NCBI RefSeq assembly: GCF_900188235.1
Contig: NZ_FZNT01000003.1
Span: forward strand, 434,001-498,000
Length of the DNA: 64,000 bases
Direction of reading: 5' to 3'
From: Lutibacter agarilyticus
GTDB taxonomy: Bacteria > Bacteroidota > Bacteroidia > Flavobacteriales > Flavobacteriaceae
Made by a program: the position numbers and the translations under genes. Shown here one piece after another: positions 27,737 through 37,310 of this stretch. Below the pieces are notes generated by a model, which worked only from the letters and a program-made list of their open reading frames with translations, searched no databases and was not told the origin of the DNA. The stretch's first letter is position 1, and each line of letters begins with the position of its first letter.

Positions 27737-28567
27737 ATGCAGCAAATTATTTATTTTATTAAAAAATTCAGATACTTTCTGCTGTTTTTGGTACTAGAAA
27801 TTTTAGCGTTTTATTTTACCATACAACACCATTCTTATCACAAAAGTAAATTTGTGAATTCCGCCAATGCTGTAACAGGAGGTTTTTACAAAAAAACAAC
27901 TGCGTTAAGTGACTATTTTTATTTAAGTACTGAAAACAAAATTCTTATTGAAGAGAACGCTCGCTTAAGAAATTTGTTAGCTAAAAAAGATATTGAATAC
28001 AATTCAACCACTTTTTTGGTTAATGATTCTTCAAAGTTTACTTCAAGATACGAATACACTTCAGCAAAAATTATTAAAAACGATTACACGCAACGAAATA
28101 ACTTTTTAACACTGAATAAAGGGGAGAATCAAGGTTTATTAGCTGACATGGGCGTTATAAATGGCAAAGGAATTATTGGTGTTATAAATAGCACTTCTAA
28201 TAATTTTGCAACGGTACTTTCAATTTTAAATAAAAGTTCTAAAATTAATGTTAGCTTAAAAAATAGCAATCATTTTGGAACACTTATTTGGAACGGAGTT
28301 GATTACAATATTGTTCAAGTTACAGACATACCAAGACAAGCACAACTGAAAGTTGGAGATACAATTATTACTGGAGGGAAATCCATTATTTTTCCTGAAG
28401 GAATTTTAGTTGGAAGTATCAAAGATTTTATTTTTGAAAACAACCAATATCAACAAATTAATGTTCAATTATTTAATGATATGAGTGCTATTGGTTATGT
28501 TGAAGTTATTAAAAATCTTGAAAAAGAAGAACAACTAAAATTAGAACAAAACATTTTAAATGAATAA
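27737..28567 (+). CDS. mreC: Rod shape-determining protein MreC
   Basis: A 276-residue protein with one N-terminal membrane helix (about residues 12-28), a short coiled coil (ENKILIEENARLRNLLAKKD) and a periplasmic beta domain (NGKGIIGVINSTSNNFATVLS, VGDTIITGGKSIIFPEGILVG). MreC bridges MreB/MreD to PBP2 and activates the elongasome. Its last 8 bases overlap mreD. Confidence 0.95.
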   Translation: MQQIIYFIKKFRYFLLFLVLEILAFYFTIQHHSYHKSKFVNSANAVTGGFYKKTTALSDYFYLSTENKILIEENARLRNLLAKKDIEYNSTTFLVNDSSKFTSRYEYTSAKIIKNDYTQRNNFLTLNKGENQGLLADMGVINGKGIIGVINSTSNNFATVLSILNKSSKINVSLKNSNHFGTLIWNGVDYNIVQVTDIPRQAQLKVGDTIITGGKSIIFPEGILVGSIKDFIFENNQYQQINVQLFNDMSAIGYVEVIKNLEKEEQLKLEQNILNE

Positions 28568-29066
28568 TATTATTTTATTAAATAGTTTTCGCTTCCTTGG
28601 CTTGTTACTTTTACAAGTACTTGTTTTTAACCATCTAAATTTATTTGGTTACCTAAACCCTATGATATATATAGCAGGGGTATTTCTTTTTCCAATTCGT
28701 AAAAACATAAATGCATTATTAATTTACAGTTTTTTATTGGGGTTATCAGTCGATTTTTTCTCAGATTCTGGTGGAATAAATGCTGCAGCAACCTTATTTA
28801 TTGCTTTTATAAGATTACCGCTTCTAAAAACAATTTTACGAAAATCTGATTTCGATTACTTATTATTTAATTTAAGAACTATCGCTTTTAGTAAAGCGTT
28901 CATTTTTATTTCAACTTTAACAATAATTCACCATTTAATCGTTTTTAGTTTAGCGTACTTTAGCTTAAATGATTTTATGAGCATTATTTCTAATACTTTA
29001 GTTACAAGTGTTTTTAGCATATTGATCATATTTTTAGGAATTGCATTATTTACAAAAAAGAAATAA
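28560..29066 (+). CDS. mreD: Rod shape-determining protein MreD
   Basis: A 168-residue integral membrane protein with about five helices. LLLLQVLVFNHLNLFGYLNP at the N-terminus and GLSVDFFSDSGGINAAATL in the middle are characteristic of Bacteroidota MreD. It overlaps mreC by 8 bases, and mrdA begins at the base after its stop codon, so the three are tightly coupled. Confidence 0.93.
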   Translation: MNNIILLNSFRFLGLLLLQVLVFNHLNLFGYLNPMIYIAGVFLFPIRKNINALLIYSFLLGLSVDFFSDSGGINAAATLFIAFIRLPLLKTILRKSDFDYLLFNLRTIAFSKAFIFISTLTIIHHLIVFSLAYFSLNDFMSIISNTLVTSVFSILIIFLGIALFTKKK

Positions 29067-30917
29067 ATGAAACGAATAGGTTTGTTATCAGTCTTAATTA
29101 TCCTTGTGGGGGTCATTTTTATTGGGCGCTTATTTTACCTTCAAATTTTAAATAATCCCTATCAATTAAATCCCTTAAACAATTCTACCATAAAAGTAAC
29201 TTACGATTATCCTGAAAGAGGTTATGTTTATGATAGAAACGGATTGTTATTAGTTGCCAATCAACTATCATATGATATTATGATTATTCCAAGGGAGGTA
29301 AAACCTTTAGACACTCTCGAATTTTGTTCACTCTTAAAAATTTCAAAAGAAGATTTTATAAACAAATTCAATAGAGCTAAAACATATTCTACAAGAATTC
29401 CTTCAACATTTGTAGCCCAACTTTCAAAAACTGACTACGCCTTCTTACAAGAGAAAATGTACAAATACAAAGGCTTTTACATTCAGAAAAGATCATTAAG
29501 AGAATATCCCGTAAAATCGGCTCCCAATGTTTTAGGCTATATTAGCGAAGTAAATGAAGCAATTATTAAAAAAAACGCCTACTATCAATTAGGTGAATTA
29601 ATTGGTACAGCTGGTGTTGAAAAAACCTATGAAACAAATTTAAGAGGAAGAAAGGGTGTTAAGCGTATTCAAAGAGACCGTTTTAATAGGGAGATTGGGC
29701 CTTACAAAAACGGAATTTACGACACACTACCTATACCTGGAAACGATATTACATTAACAATTGATGGTGTTTTACAACAATACGGTGAATCTCTAATGGT
29801 TAACAAAAGAGGTGGAATTGTAGCTATTGAACCTTCTTCAGGAGAAATTTTAGCTTTGGTTTCTGCACCAACATATGATCCTAATTTAATGATTGGAAGA
29901 GAACGCTCTAAAAATTTTTCAAAAATGTATCTTGATACAATTAGCAAACCACTACTAGATAGAGGATTACAAGGGGAATACCCACCGGGATCACCTTTTA
30001 AAGTTATTACTGCACTAGTTGCCCTTCAAGAAAATGTACTAAGCACCTCAACAACTATTAAATGTTTTGGAGGCTATAAATATGGCACAGGTAAAGGCGC
30101 TTTTATGGAATGTCACTGTGGAACCCATGGAAGTCCTGTTGAATTAAATAAGGCTATTTACCGATCGTGTAATAGTTATTTTGCAAACGCCTATAGAAAA
30201 ACTATAGAAAAATACCCTAACGCCCCTGAAGGCATGAATGTTTGGAGCAAGCACGTAAAAAGTTTTGGTTTAGGTAGTTATTTAAACAATGATTTATCTG
30301 TAGGTCAAAAAGGATTAGTTCCTGATGGTGCTTTTTATAACAAATGGTACCCAGATTCTAGATGGGGTGCTACTTATACCATTTCAAACTCTATTGGTCA
30401 AGGTGAAATATTAACAACTCCCATTCAATTGGCTAATATGACGGCTACGGTTGCGAATAGAGGGTACTATTTTACACCACACATTGTAAAAAATATAGCG
30501 GGAGTTAAATTGGATAAAAAATTTACATCACCAAAACAAACTAGTATCGACAAAAAATATTTTGACCCCGTAATTGAAGGTTTATTTGATGTGTTTGAAA
30601 ACCCAAGAGGAACTGCTACTTGGTCTCGTGTAAAAGGAATAGAAATTTGTGGAAAAACTGGAACCGCTGAGAATCCACATGGACAAGATCACTCTATTTT
30701 TATTGCTTTTGCTCCAAAAGACGACCCGAAAATTGCCCTTGCAGTTTTTGTTGAAAATGGTTATTGGGGATCTAGATGGGCCGGACCGATTGCAACCTTA
30801 ATGATTGAAAAATATTTAAACGGTGGAACTATAAGACCAAGAGAAGAAGAACGCATGTTAAATGGTAGTTTAGAAGAAGAATATGCAAAACAATTAATCG
30901 AAGAAATTGAGAAGTAG
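29067..30917 (+). CDS. mrdA: Penicillin-binding protein 2 (elongation transpeptidase)
   Basis: A 616-residue class B PBP with one N-terminal membrane helix (LLSVLIILVGVIFIGRLFYL). A dimerisation/pedestal domain with ERGYVYDRNG follows. The transpeptidase domain has its active serine near residue 309 in PGSPFK (SxxK), SCN near residue 366 (SxN) and KTG near residue 529 (GKTGTAENP). It cross-links side-wall peptidoglycan together with RodA, whose gene overlaps its end by 11 bases. Confidence 0.96.
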   Translation: MKRIGLLSVLIILVGVIFIGRLFYLQILNNPYQLNPLNNSTIKVTYDYPERGYVYDRNGLLLVANQLSYDIMIIPREVKPLDTLEFCSLLKISKEDFINKFNRAKTYSTRIPSTFVAQLSKTDYAFLQEKMYKYKGFYIQKRSLREYPVKSAPNVLGYISEVNEAIIKKNAYYQLGELIGTAGVEKTYETNLRGRKGVKRIQRDRFNREIGPYKNGIYDTLPIPGNDITLTIDGVLQQYGESLMVNKRGGIVAIEPSSGEILALVSAPTYDPNLMIGRERSKNFSKMYLDTISKPLLDRGLQGEYPPGSPFKVITALVALQENVLSTSTTIKCFGGYKYGTGKGAFMECHCGTHGSPVELNKAIYRSCNSYFANAYRKTIEKYPNAPEGMNVWSKHVKSFGLGSYLNNDLSVGQKGLVPDGAFYNKWYPDSRWGATYTISNSIGQGEILTTPIQLANMTATVANRGYYFTPHIVKNIAGVKLDKKFTSPKQTSIDKKYFDPVIEGLFDVFENPRGTATWSRVKGIEICGKTGTAENPHGQDHSIFIAFAPKDDPKIALAVFVENGYWGSRWAGPIATLMIEKYLNGGTIRPREEERMLNGSLEEEYAKQLIEEIEK

Positions 30918-32184
30918 AAAAACAAATATATTTCATGGAATAGATTGGGTGTTAGTACTCTTTTATTTTGTATTGGTTTTTATAGGATGGATAAATATTT
31001 ATTCAGCTACAAATACTGAAGGCAACCTCGATTTAATGAATTTTTCAACTGAATATGGTAAACAATTGATTTGGATTGGACTTAGCATACCACTTATATT
31101 ATTAATTTTATTGTTTGAAACTAAGTTTTATGAAAAATACGCTTCTATTATTTATTTAATAAGTTTAATTTCATTAGCAGGGCTTTTTGTTTTTGGAAAA
31201 AATATAAACGGAGCCACTTCCTGGTATAATTTAGGAATATTTAGTTTACAACCTTCTGAATTTGCAAAAGCAGCAGTTGCTTTAGCTGTCGCGAAATTAG
31301 TGAGTGACAAACAATTCAATTTAAAAAAAATCAACACACAACTACAATCATTTATAATCCTTCTTTTACCTGCTTTTTTAATTACGTTACAACCTGACCC
31401 TGGTTCAGCATTGGTTTATTCAGCTTTTATTTTTGTATTGTATCGCGAAGGATTGCCTTTTTATTATATTACTATCGGATTTATTGCAGCTTCACTATTT
31501 GTAATAACACTATATTTCGGTTATTTGTATACTTTAATCAGCCTCTTATTAGTGTCTATCCTAATCTTATTCTATTTTTATTTTTATCGAAAAAAAGCTT
31601 TAAAAAAAGGATGGATTAAAATAATTGGTCTTTTTATAACAGCTGCCTTATTTATTTTTAGTGTTGATGTAGTTTTTAATAAGGTTTTTGAACAACGTCA
31701 CAGAGACCGTTTTAATATTTTATTAGGAAAAACAACCGATATAAAGAACATTGGATATAACACGAATCAATCGGTTACTACAATAGCTTCTGGAGGATTT
31801 TCAGGAAGAGGTTTTTTACAAGGAGAACGAACTCAAGGTAACTTTGTACCTGAACATCAAACCGATTATATTTTCACTATTATAGGTGAAGAATGGGGCT
31901 TTTTAGGAAGTGTTTTTGTTATTATTTTATTTATGCTTTTCTTTTTAAGAATCATTCGAACTGCCGAAAAACAAAAATCAAAATTTAGTAGGGTTTATGG
32001 CTACAGTATTGCTGCCATACTATTCACTCATTTTACAATTAATATTGGAATGGCAATAGGATTGCTACCTACCATAGGTATTCCTCTACCCTTCTTTAGC
32101 TATGGAGGCTCTGCATTATGGGGCTTTACAGTACTTCTCTTTATCTTTATTCGTTTAGACGCTAATAAGTCTTACGAGTGGTAA
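30907..32184 (+). CDS. rodA: RodA, elongation peptidoglycan polymerase
   Basis: A 425-residue SEDS-family glycosyltransferase with about ten membrane helices. Family blocks are SLQPSEFAKAAVALA, LITLQPDPGSALVY, the long loop ending FVPEHQTDYIFTIIGEEWGFLG, and IGIPLPFFSYGGSAL. The aspartate in QPDPG is a conserved position. The only start giving the complete first helix is TTG at 30907 within the mrdA end; the next in-frame ATG (residue 44) would delete that helix. It is the last gene of the shape operon, with no clear terminator. Confidence 0.95.
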   Translation: MRSRKTNIFHGIDWVLVLFYFVLVFIGWINIYSATNTEGNLDLMNFSTEYGKQLIWIGLSIPLILLILLFETKFYEKYASIIYLISLISLAGLFVFGKNINGATSWYNLGIFSLQPSEFAKAAVALAVAKLVSDKQFNLKKINTQLQSFIILLLPAFLITLQPDPGSALVYSAFIFVLYREGLPFYYITIGFIAASLFVITLYFGYLYTLISLLLVSILILFYFYFYRKKALKKGWIKIIGLFITAALFIFSVDVVFNKVFEQRHRDRFNILLGKTTDIKNIGYNTNQSVTTIASGGFSGRGFLQGERTQGNFVPEHQTDYIFTIIGEEWGFLGSVFVIILFMLFFLRIIRTAEKQKSKFSRVYGYSIAAILFTHFTINIGMAIGLLPTIGIPLPFFSYGGSALWGFTVLLFIFIRLDANKSYEW

Positions 32185-32366
32185 GTAATATAGTCTGGTT
32201 TTAAATATTCATATAACTTTATTATCGTTTCTATAAACTTTTATTGAGATTAAGAATTCTAAGTAATTGTCTAAAGTTTTTTTCCTGTAAAATCTAACTA
32301 TTATTTAAATAAACACTCAACTTTTGGGATTGATCAATTAATCCTGTGCTACAAAAAATTAGGTAC

Positions 32367-32397
32367 AAAAAAAGCATCCAATTTGGATGCTTTTAAA
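32367..32397 (-). terminator. Rho-independent terminator of rpsT
   Basis: The stem AAAGCATCC / GGATGCTTT with loop AATT is flanked by an A run that becomes the T tract on the minus strand, about 20 bases after the rpsT stop. Confidence 0.8.
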
Positions 32398-32417
32398 TAA
32401 TTTCTTTAATAAAAGAA

Positions 32418-32669
32418 CTATAATGCAGCTACGTGTTTAGCTAATTTAGATTTTAAATTATTCGCTTTGTTTTTGTGAATAACATTATTCTTAGCTAATT
32501 TATCAAGCATCGCAACAACTTTTGGATATAAATCCGCAGCGTCCTTCTTCTCTGTTGCAGCACGTAAATCTCTAACAGCATTACGAGTAGTTTTATGCTG
32601 ATATTTATTTCTTAATTGCTTAACGCGATTGCTTCTAATTCTTTTTAATGCTGACTTGTGATTTGCCAT
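32418..32669 (-). CDS. rpsT: 30S ribosomal protein S20
   Basis: An 83-residue, strongly basic S20 protein with the usual start [18 protein letters not shown] and a three-helix pattern ending [11 protein letters not shown]. It binds 16S rRNA early in 30S assembly. It lies 25 bases downstream of tRNA-Glu on the same strand and has no promoter of its own that I can see, so the two are probably co-transcribed. Confidence 0.97.
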   Translation of the reverse strand: MANHKSALKRIRSNRVKQLRNKYQHKTTRNAVRDLRAATEKKDAADLYPKVVAMLDKLAKNNVIHKNKANNLKSKLAKHVAAL

Positions 32670-32694
32670 TATAAATTTTTTATTAAATTTTTTG

Positions 32695-32766
32695 TAGTCC
32701 GTAGGGGAATCGAACCCCTGTTACATGGATGAAAACCATGCGTCCTAACCCCTAGACGAACGGACC
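32695..32766 (-). tRNA. tRNA-Glu (anticodon UUC)
   Basis: On the minus strand a 72-base cloverleaf starts GGTCCGT and pairs with ACGGACT (one G-U at the first pair). The D arm includes TAGGGGTTAGGAC, the anticodon stem is CATGG/CCATG with loop TTTTCAT (anticodon TTC, plus-strand 32731-32733), and the T arm is AGGGGTTCGATTCCCCT. CCA is not encoded. Confidence 0.97.
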
Positions 32767-32806
32767 GTTATTGTTTTGCGATGACATTATTTCGTCATTG
32801 CGGATG

Positions 32807-32835
32807 CAAAAATACAACTTATTTTCACTTCTCAA
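32807..32835 (-). promoter_or_regulatory. Promoter of tRNA-Glu / rpsT
   Basis: On the minus strand TTG (32835-32833) and TATTTTTG (32814-32807) are 18 bases apart, about 40 bases before the tRNA 5' end. A short stem-loop at 32778-32801 lies in the leader. Confidence 0.7.
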
Positions 32836-32853
32836 AACTTTTTTCAAAAAAAT

Positions 32854-34332
32854 TTAATAAGATTTTGCAAATAATACTCTTTGGGTTGACTCAGCCCCTG
32901 TAAACACACACTTTCCGCCTTCAATTTTATTATCTAAAGGTATACATCTTATGGTTGCTTTTGTCAATTCCTTGATTTTATCTTCCGTTTCTGTAGTTCC
33001 ATCCCAATGGGCTGACACAAATCCTCCCTTATTTTCAATAGCATCTTTAAATTCTTCAAAAGTATCTACTACTGTTGTATGTGCTTCTCTATAAGAAATA
33101 GCTCTATTAAATAAGTTATCTTGTATTTCTTCTAATAAATTAGCGACAAACTCAACTACATCGTCTTGAGACACTGTTTGCTTCTCTAAAGTATCTCTTC
33201 TGGCTACTTCAACGGTATTGTTTTCTAAATCTCTATTTCCAAATGCAATTCTTACTGGTACACCTTTTAATTCGTATTCTGCAAATTTAGCACCAGGTCT
33301 AAAAGTATCTCTCGTATCAAATTTAACCGAGACTCCTCGTTTTCTAAATTCTTTTACAAATACGTTTACCTTTTCTGAAATAGCTTCTAATTGATCATCT
33401 CCTTTATAAATTGGCACAATCACAACTTGTATTGGAGCTAGCTTTGGAGGCAGCACCAAACCTAAATCATCTGAATGCGTCATAATAAGCCCTCCTATTA
33501 ACCTAGTTGAAACTCCCCATGAAGTTGCCCAAACATATTCTTGTTTTCCTTCTTTTGAAGTGTATTTTACATCAAAAGCTTTTGCAAAGTTTTGACCCAA
33601 AAAGTGAGATGTACCTGCTTGCAATGCTTTTCCATCTTGCATTAATGCTTCAATAGTATAGGTTTCATCAGCACCTGCAAAACGTTCACTTTCAGATTTT
33701 GCACCTTTAACAACTGGCATTGCCATAAAGTTTTCAGCAAACTCAGCATACACCTTTTGCATTTGTAATGCCTCTGCCAACGCTTCTTTTTTAGTTGCAT
33801 GTGCAGTATGCCCTTCTTGCCATAAAAATTCAGCGGTTCTTAAAAATAAGCGCGTACGCATTTCCCAACGCACCACATTGGCCCATTGATTAATTAAAAG
33901 TGGTAAATCTCTGTATGATTGAATCCAACCTTTGTAAGTATTCCAAATAATTGCTTCCGAAGTTGGCCTAACCACCAATTCTTCTTCTAATTTGGCTGTA
34001 GGATCTACACGAAGTTTACCAGGATTATCAGGGTCATTTTGTAATCTATAATGTGTTACAACAGCACATTCTTTTGCAAAACCTTCAGCATTTTTCTCTT
34101 CTGCTTCGAATAAACTTTTAGGTACAAATAAAGGAAAATAGGCATTTTCATGTCCTGTTTCTTTAAACATTCTATCTAATTCTGCTTGCATTTTCTCCCA
34201 AATAGCATAACCGTATGGTTTAATTACCATACAACCTCTAACTGCCGAATTCTCAGCTAAATCGGCCTTTACAACCAATTCGTTATACCATTTAGAATAG
34301 TCTACTTCTCTCTTTGTTAAATTCTTACCCAT
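32854..34332 (-). CDS. proS: Prolyl-tRNA synthetase (short, archaeal/eukaryotic-like type)
   Basis: A 492-residue class II synthetase starting at ATG 34332 ([19 protein letters not shown]). Class II motifs include [28 protein letters not shown] and [27 protein letters not shown], followed by an anticodon-binding domain ([11 protein letters not shown]) and a C-terminal region ending RVLFAKSY. This is the shorter ProS type without the bacterial editing insertion, which is usual in Bacteroidota. The 3' end is 88 bases from the tRNA gene. Confidence 0.96.
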   Translation of the reverse strand: MGKNLTKREVDYSKWYNELVVKADLAENSAVRGCMVIKPYGYAIWEKMQAELDRMFKETGHENAYFPLFVPKSLFEAEEKNAEGFAKECAVVTHYRLQNDPDNPGKLRVDPTAKLEEELVVRPTSEAIIWNTYKGWIQSYRDLPLLINQWANVVRWEMRTRLFLRTAEFLWQEGHTAHATKKEALAEALQMQKVYAEFAENFMAMPVVKGAKSESERFAGADETYTIEALMQDGKALQAGTSHFLGQNFAKAFDVKYTSKEGKQEYVWATSWGVSTRLIGGLIMTHSDDLGLVLPPKLAPIQVVIVPIYKGDDQLEAISEKVNVFVKEFRKRGVSVKFDTRDTFRPGAKFAEYELKGVPVRIAFGNRDLENNTVEVARRDTLEKQTVSQDDVVEFVANLLEEIQDNLFNRAISYREAHTTVVDTFEEFKDAIENKGGFVSAHWDGTTETEDKIKELTKATIRCIPLDNKIEGGKCVFTGAESTQRVLFAKSY

Positions 34333-34438
34333 AATCAAAAGTTTGGCACAAATATTGTATCTTTTACAATAAAAAAATGTTAATTTTCGACAAAATTAGT
34401 TTTTTTTAATTGTTCAACAATAAAAATATCAATTGATT

Positions 34439-35836
34439 ATGCAAGTTTCAAATAAAGTACAAATAAAACTTTCAAAAATAAGTTTACTTTTGGTGACTTT
34501 TGTGGGTTTATATTCTTGTGGTACTTACCAAAGTGCCTATAATACTGATGGTATTTATGATACGTATACTCAACAAAACACTGCTATTGTTGAAACTGCC
34601 GCAATTGTTGACAATACTGGAAGTTATGAAAGCAATTACTTTTCTCGTCAACTAGAAGACGAAAATTATGATAATGAAGAAGGTGAGGTTTTTACAGATA
34701 TAGATCAATACTACTACACCGACGACACTAATAATGGTGAATATTACAGTAATGACAATAATGCTCCTTGGGAATATACTAATGATGTAACCATAACATT
34801 TAACACTGGTTTTAATGGCTATGGTGGATTTGGTGGGTGGTATGATCCTTTTTATACGCCATTTTATAGACCTTATTTCCCTCCTTACTACGGCGGATGG
34901 TATGGTGGATTTTACCCTCCATACTATGGTGGAGGATGGTATGGCGGTTATTACCCTCCATACTATGGTGGTGGATATTATAGACCTCCTTATTATGGTG
35001 GCGGTGGTTATTACAGACCTCCTTACATAGACCATTATGGAAAAAGAGATTCATATAGCACTATTGGACGAAGAAGTAACAATACTGTAGCCTCAGGAAC
35101 CAATAGAAGAGTTACATCTTCTGACAGAAGTAATACAATAGATAGAATTGCTAATACCGGAACTAAAAACACTAGTACTTCAACTAGAAATCGAAGTGCA
35201 AACACTAGAAGATCTACAAATGGTTCTAGTAACACAGCTACAAATAGAAGCAACTCTTCAACTAGAACAACTAATAGTACTAGACAATCTTCAACTAGAA
35301 CACCTAGTTCTTCAACACAAAGAAGCTCATCAAATACAGGTAGAAGCTCGTCAATGGGACGAAGTTCTTCATCACGAAGAAACATCTCTTATAGCACAAC
35401 ACCATCTACAAGATCGTCAAACTCAAGAACTGGAAACTATTCAAGCACAAGATCGCCTCAAAAACAATATGCGGTAAATACAAGGTATACAAACTCTAGA
35501 GTTAAAAACACTAGTGGAGCTTCAACAATAAGACGTTCTAATAATTCAAACACAAATATTAACAGAAATAATTCTTCAGTTAAAACGAGTAGACCTGTTT
35601 ATAATAGCTCTTCAACTAGAAATTCAAACGCTAACAGAAATAGTTCATCAAGAAATTCTTCTTATAAACCAAAATCATCAGCTAGTTCAGCATCTTATAG
35701 TCGTAAATCTACTAGTACACCAAACAGATCCTCATCAGCTTCAAGTTCGTCTAGTAGATCTTCATCAGCCTCAAGTTCCTCTAGCAGATCTTCATCTTCG
35801 TCAAGTTCATCAAGATCATCATCAAGAAGAAACTAA
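34439..35836 (+). CDS. Low-complexity lipoprotein: Tyr/Gly/Pro module then Ser/Arg/Asn-rich tail
   Basis: A 465-residue lipoprotein starting at ATG 34439; lipobox VGLYSC (Cys27). Three zones are seen: an acidic Asp/Glu/Tyr region (about 30-120), a block of short repeats built on PPYYGGGWYGG and YYRPPYYGG (about 135-200), and a tail of some 260 residues almost wholly Ser, Arg, Thr and Asn (e.g. SSRNSSYKPKSSASSAS). The tail lacks the hydrophobic pattern of a folded domain. Proteins of this layout occur in other Flavobacteriia, but I know no function; a surface, matrix or polyanion-binding role is only a guess. The next gene starts 22 bases later. Confidence 0.8.
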   Translation: MQVSNKVQIKLSKISLLLVTFVGLYSCGTYQSAYNTDGIYDTYTQQNTAIVETAAIVDNTGSYESNYFSRQLEDENYDNEEGEVFTDIDQYYYTDDTNNGEYYSNDNNAPWEYTNDVTITFNTGFNGYGGFGGWYDPFYTPFYRPYFPPYYGGWYGGFYPPYYGGGWYGGYYPPYYGGGYYRPPYYGGGGYYRPPYIDHYGKRDSYSTIGRRSNNTVASGTNRRVTSSDRSNTIDRIANTGTKNTSTSTRNRSANTRRSTNGSSNTATNRSNSSTRTTNSTRQSSTRTPSSSTQRSSSNTGRSSSMGRSSSSRRNISYSTTPSTRSSNSRTGNYSSTRSPQKQYAVNTRYTNSRVKNTSGASTIRRSNNSNTNINRNNSSVKTSRPVYNSSSTRNSNANRNSSSRNSSYKPKSSASSASYSRKSTSTPNRSSSASSSSSRSSSASSSSSRSSSSSSSSRSSSRRN

Positions 35837-35858
35837 CTATTAACTCAATTTAATTATT

Positions 35859-37202
35859 ATGAAAAAAATATTTATTGCTATTGTATTATTTTCTGGGCTT
35901 ATTGCAAAAGCGCAAACAGTAGGTTATAACGATATTGGAGTGTTATTTGCTAACGAAAGTAAAACTGGAACTGCACGTTTTAATGCTATGAGTGGTGCAT
36001 TTGGTAGTTTAGGAGGTGATCTTTCGGCGATTAGTATAAACCCTGCTGGTGCAGCTGTTTTTTTAAAAAGCCAAATTGCATTTTCTATTGATTTTGATAA
36101 TATTGATACTGAAGCCAACTATTACGGAGCCAATACCTATAGCTCGTATGACAATGTAAACTTTTCTCAAGCAGGTGGGGTTTTTGTATTTAGAAATAAT
36201 TATGGAAACAACGGTGGCTGGGGACGTGTTGCTTTTGCCTTTGATTACACAAAAATTAAAGATTTTAATAATTTTTGGTTTGTAGAAGGAAATAGTAATT
36301 ATCCAACTTACATTTACGATCCAAATGATGAAAACTTCTTATATCTAAATTCAGATGGGCAATATTTTGAAAACGCTACAAGTGGAGAAAATAATAAATA
36401 CAATTTTACTGTGGCTGCAGAATATAACAACAAACTGTATTTAGGAGCTTCTTTTACAACATACAATATCAACTTTAATCAACGTGTTTTATTAGAAGAA
36501 TATAATTATGCTGATAATAATGATTATTTAGACGCTTCATTATTTCAAAAACTGAGCACTTTTGGAAATGGATATTCCTTTAATTTTGGTATTATAGGTA
36601 AGCCCTCAAAAAATGTACGTTTAGGTTTAGCTTACCAATCTCCTGTTTGGTATAATTTAGGGGAAGATTATTTAGATTATGACGAAGAAATTTACGTAAG
36701 TAATGTTGATGAGTTATACACATACAACTCTGGCGTAAGCAGGTTTTATTACAACTTAAGAACACCAAGCAAATACACAGGAAGTTTTGCGTATATTTTT
36801 GATAAATACGGGTTATTTAGTATTGATTATGTATATCGAGACTATTCAAACATAACATTAACAAACGGTCCTTTTAATGAAGAAAACCAAAATTTCAACA
36901 GAGATTTAAGAGGTACCAATGAAGTTCGCTTGGGAACAGAGTGGAGATTAGATAATTTCTCATTAAGAGGTGGTTATCATTTTGAACAAAACCCTTATAA
37001 AAATGCCATTTCATCAGACAATAAAGATGGTTATTCATTTGGTATAGGCTATAATTTTGGAGCTGTAAAAATAGATCTGTCTTACCAACAAGATTCTCAA
37101 ACCGGCGCTTATGATTATTACCCTCAATACAACGAAATTGACCCTGTAAATTTAGATTTCAAAATTTCTAAGTTTACCGCATCAATGGTAATAGGAATTT
37201 AA
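35859..37202 (+). CDS. OmpP1/FadL-family outer membrane transporter
   Basis: A 447-residue beta-barrel precursor with signal peptide (IFIAIVLFSGLIAKAQ). Right after it comes the FadL-type N-terminal region GTARFNAMSGAFGSLGGDLSAISINPAGAAVF, which forms the hatch in this family, followed by many alternating amphipathic strands. FadL-like proteins move hydrophobic compounds such as long-chain fatty acids or aromatics across the outer membrane; the substrate here is unknown. It is probably co-transcribed with the preceding lipoprotein gene and ends at a strong terminator. Confidence 0.9.
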   Translation: MKKIFIAIVLFSGLIAKAQTVGYNDIGVLFANESKTGTARFNAMSGAFGSLGGDLSAISINPAGAAVFLKSQIAFSIDFDNIDTEANYYGANTYSSYDNVNFSQAGGVFVFRNNYGNNGGWGRVAFAFDYTKIKDFNNFWFVEGNSNYPTYIYDPNDENFLYLNSDGQYFENATSGENNKYNFTVAAEYNNKLYLGASFTTYNINFNQRVLLEEYNYADNNDYLDASLFQKLSTFGNGYSFNFGIIGKPSKNVRLGLAYQSPVWYNLGEDYLDYDEEIYVSNVDELYTYNSGVSRFYYNLRTPSKYTGSFAYIFDKYGLFSIDYVYRDYSNITLTNGPFNEENQNFNRDLRGTNEVRLGTEWRLDNFSLRGGYHFEQNPYKNAISSDNKDGYSFGIGYNFGAVKIDLSYQQDSQTGAYDYYPQYNEIDPVNLDFKISKFTASMVIGI

Positions 37203-37222
37203 TTTTTCTTTAAAATATAATG

Positions 37223-37250
37223 AAAAACGCCTCAAATTTGAGGCGTTTTT
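37223..37250 (+). terminator. Rho-independent terminator
   Basis: AAAACGCCTCAAATTTGAGGCGTTTTT is a perfect palindromic stem followed by T residues, 20 bases after the OmpP1-like gene. Confidence 0.9.
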
Positions 37251-37284
37251 GAATTTACACTAAACATACCTTAATATGTTTTAG

Positions 37285-37292
37285 TACTTTTG
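37285..37292 (+). promoter_or_regulatory. Possible -7 box for nfu-menG-porT
   Basis: TACTTTTG is 18 bases before the ATG of the NifU-like gene; no TTG is present at the expected distance. Confidence 0.45.
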
Positions 37293-37310
37293 CACAAATA
37301 AAATAAAAAA

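Noticed and set aside
32185-32366. Possible small RNA or gene after rodA
   Set aside because: The 180-base AT-rich gap has no promoter box with correct spacing, no strong hairpin with T tail and no convincing frame.
34652-35477. Several open frames on both strands inside the low-complexity lipoprotein gene
   Set aside because: They are frame shadows of the repeat-rich Tyr/Gly/Pro and Ser/Arg coding sequence; none has a domain, signal or promoter.
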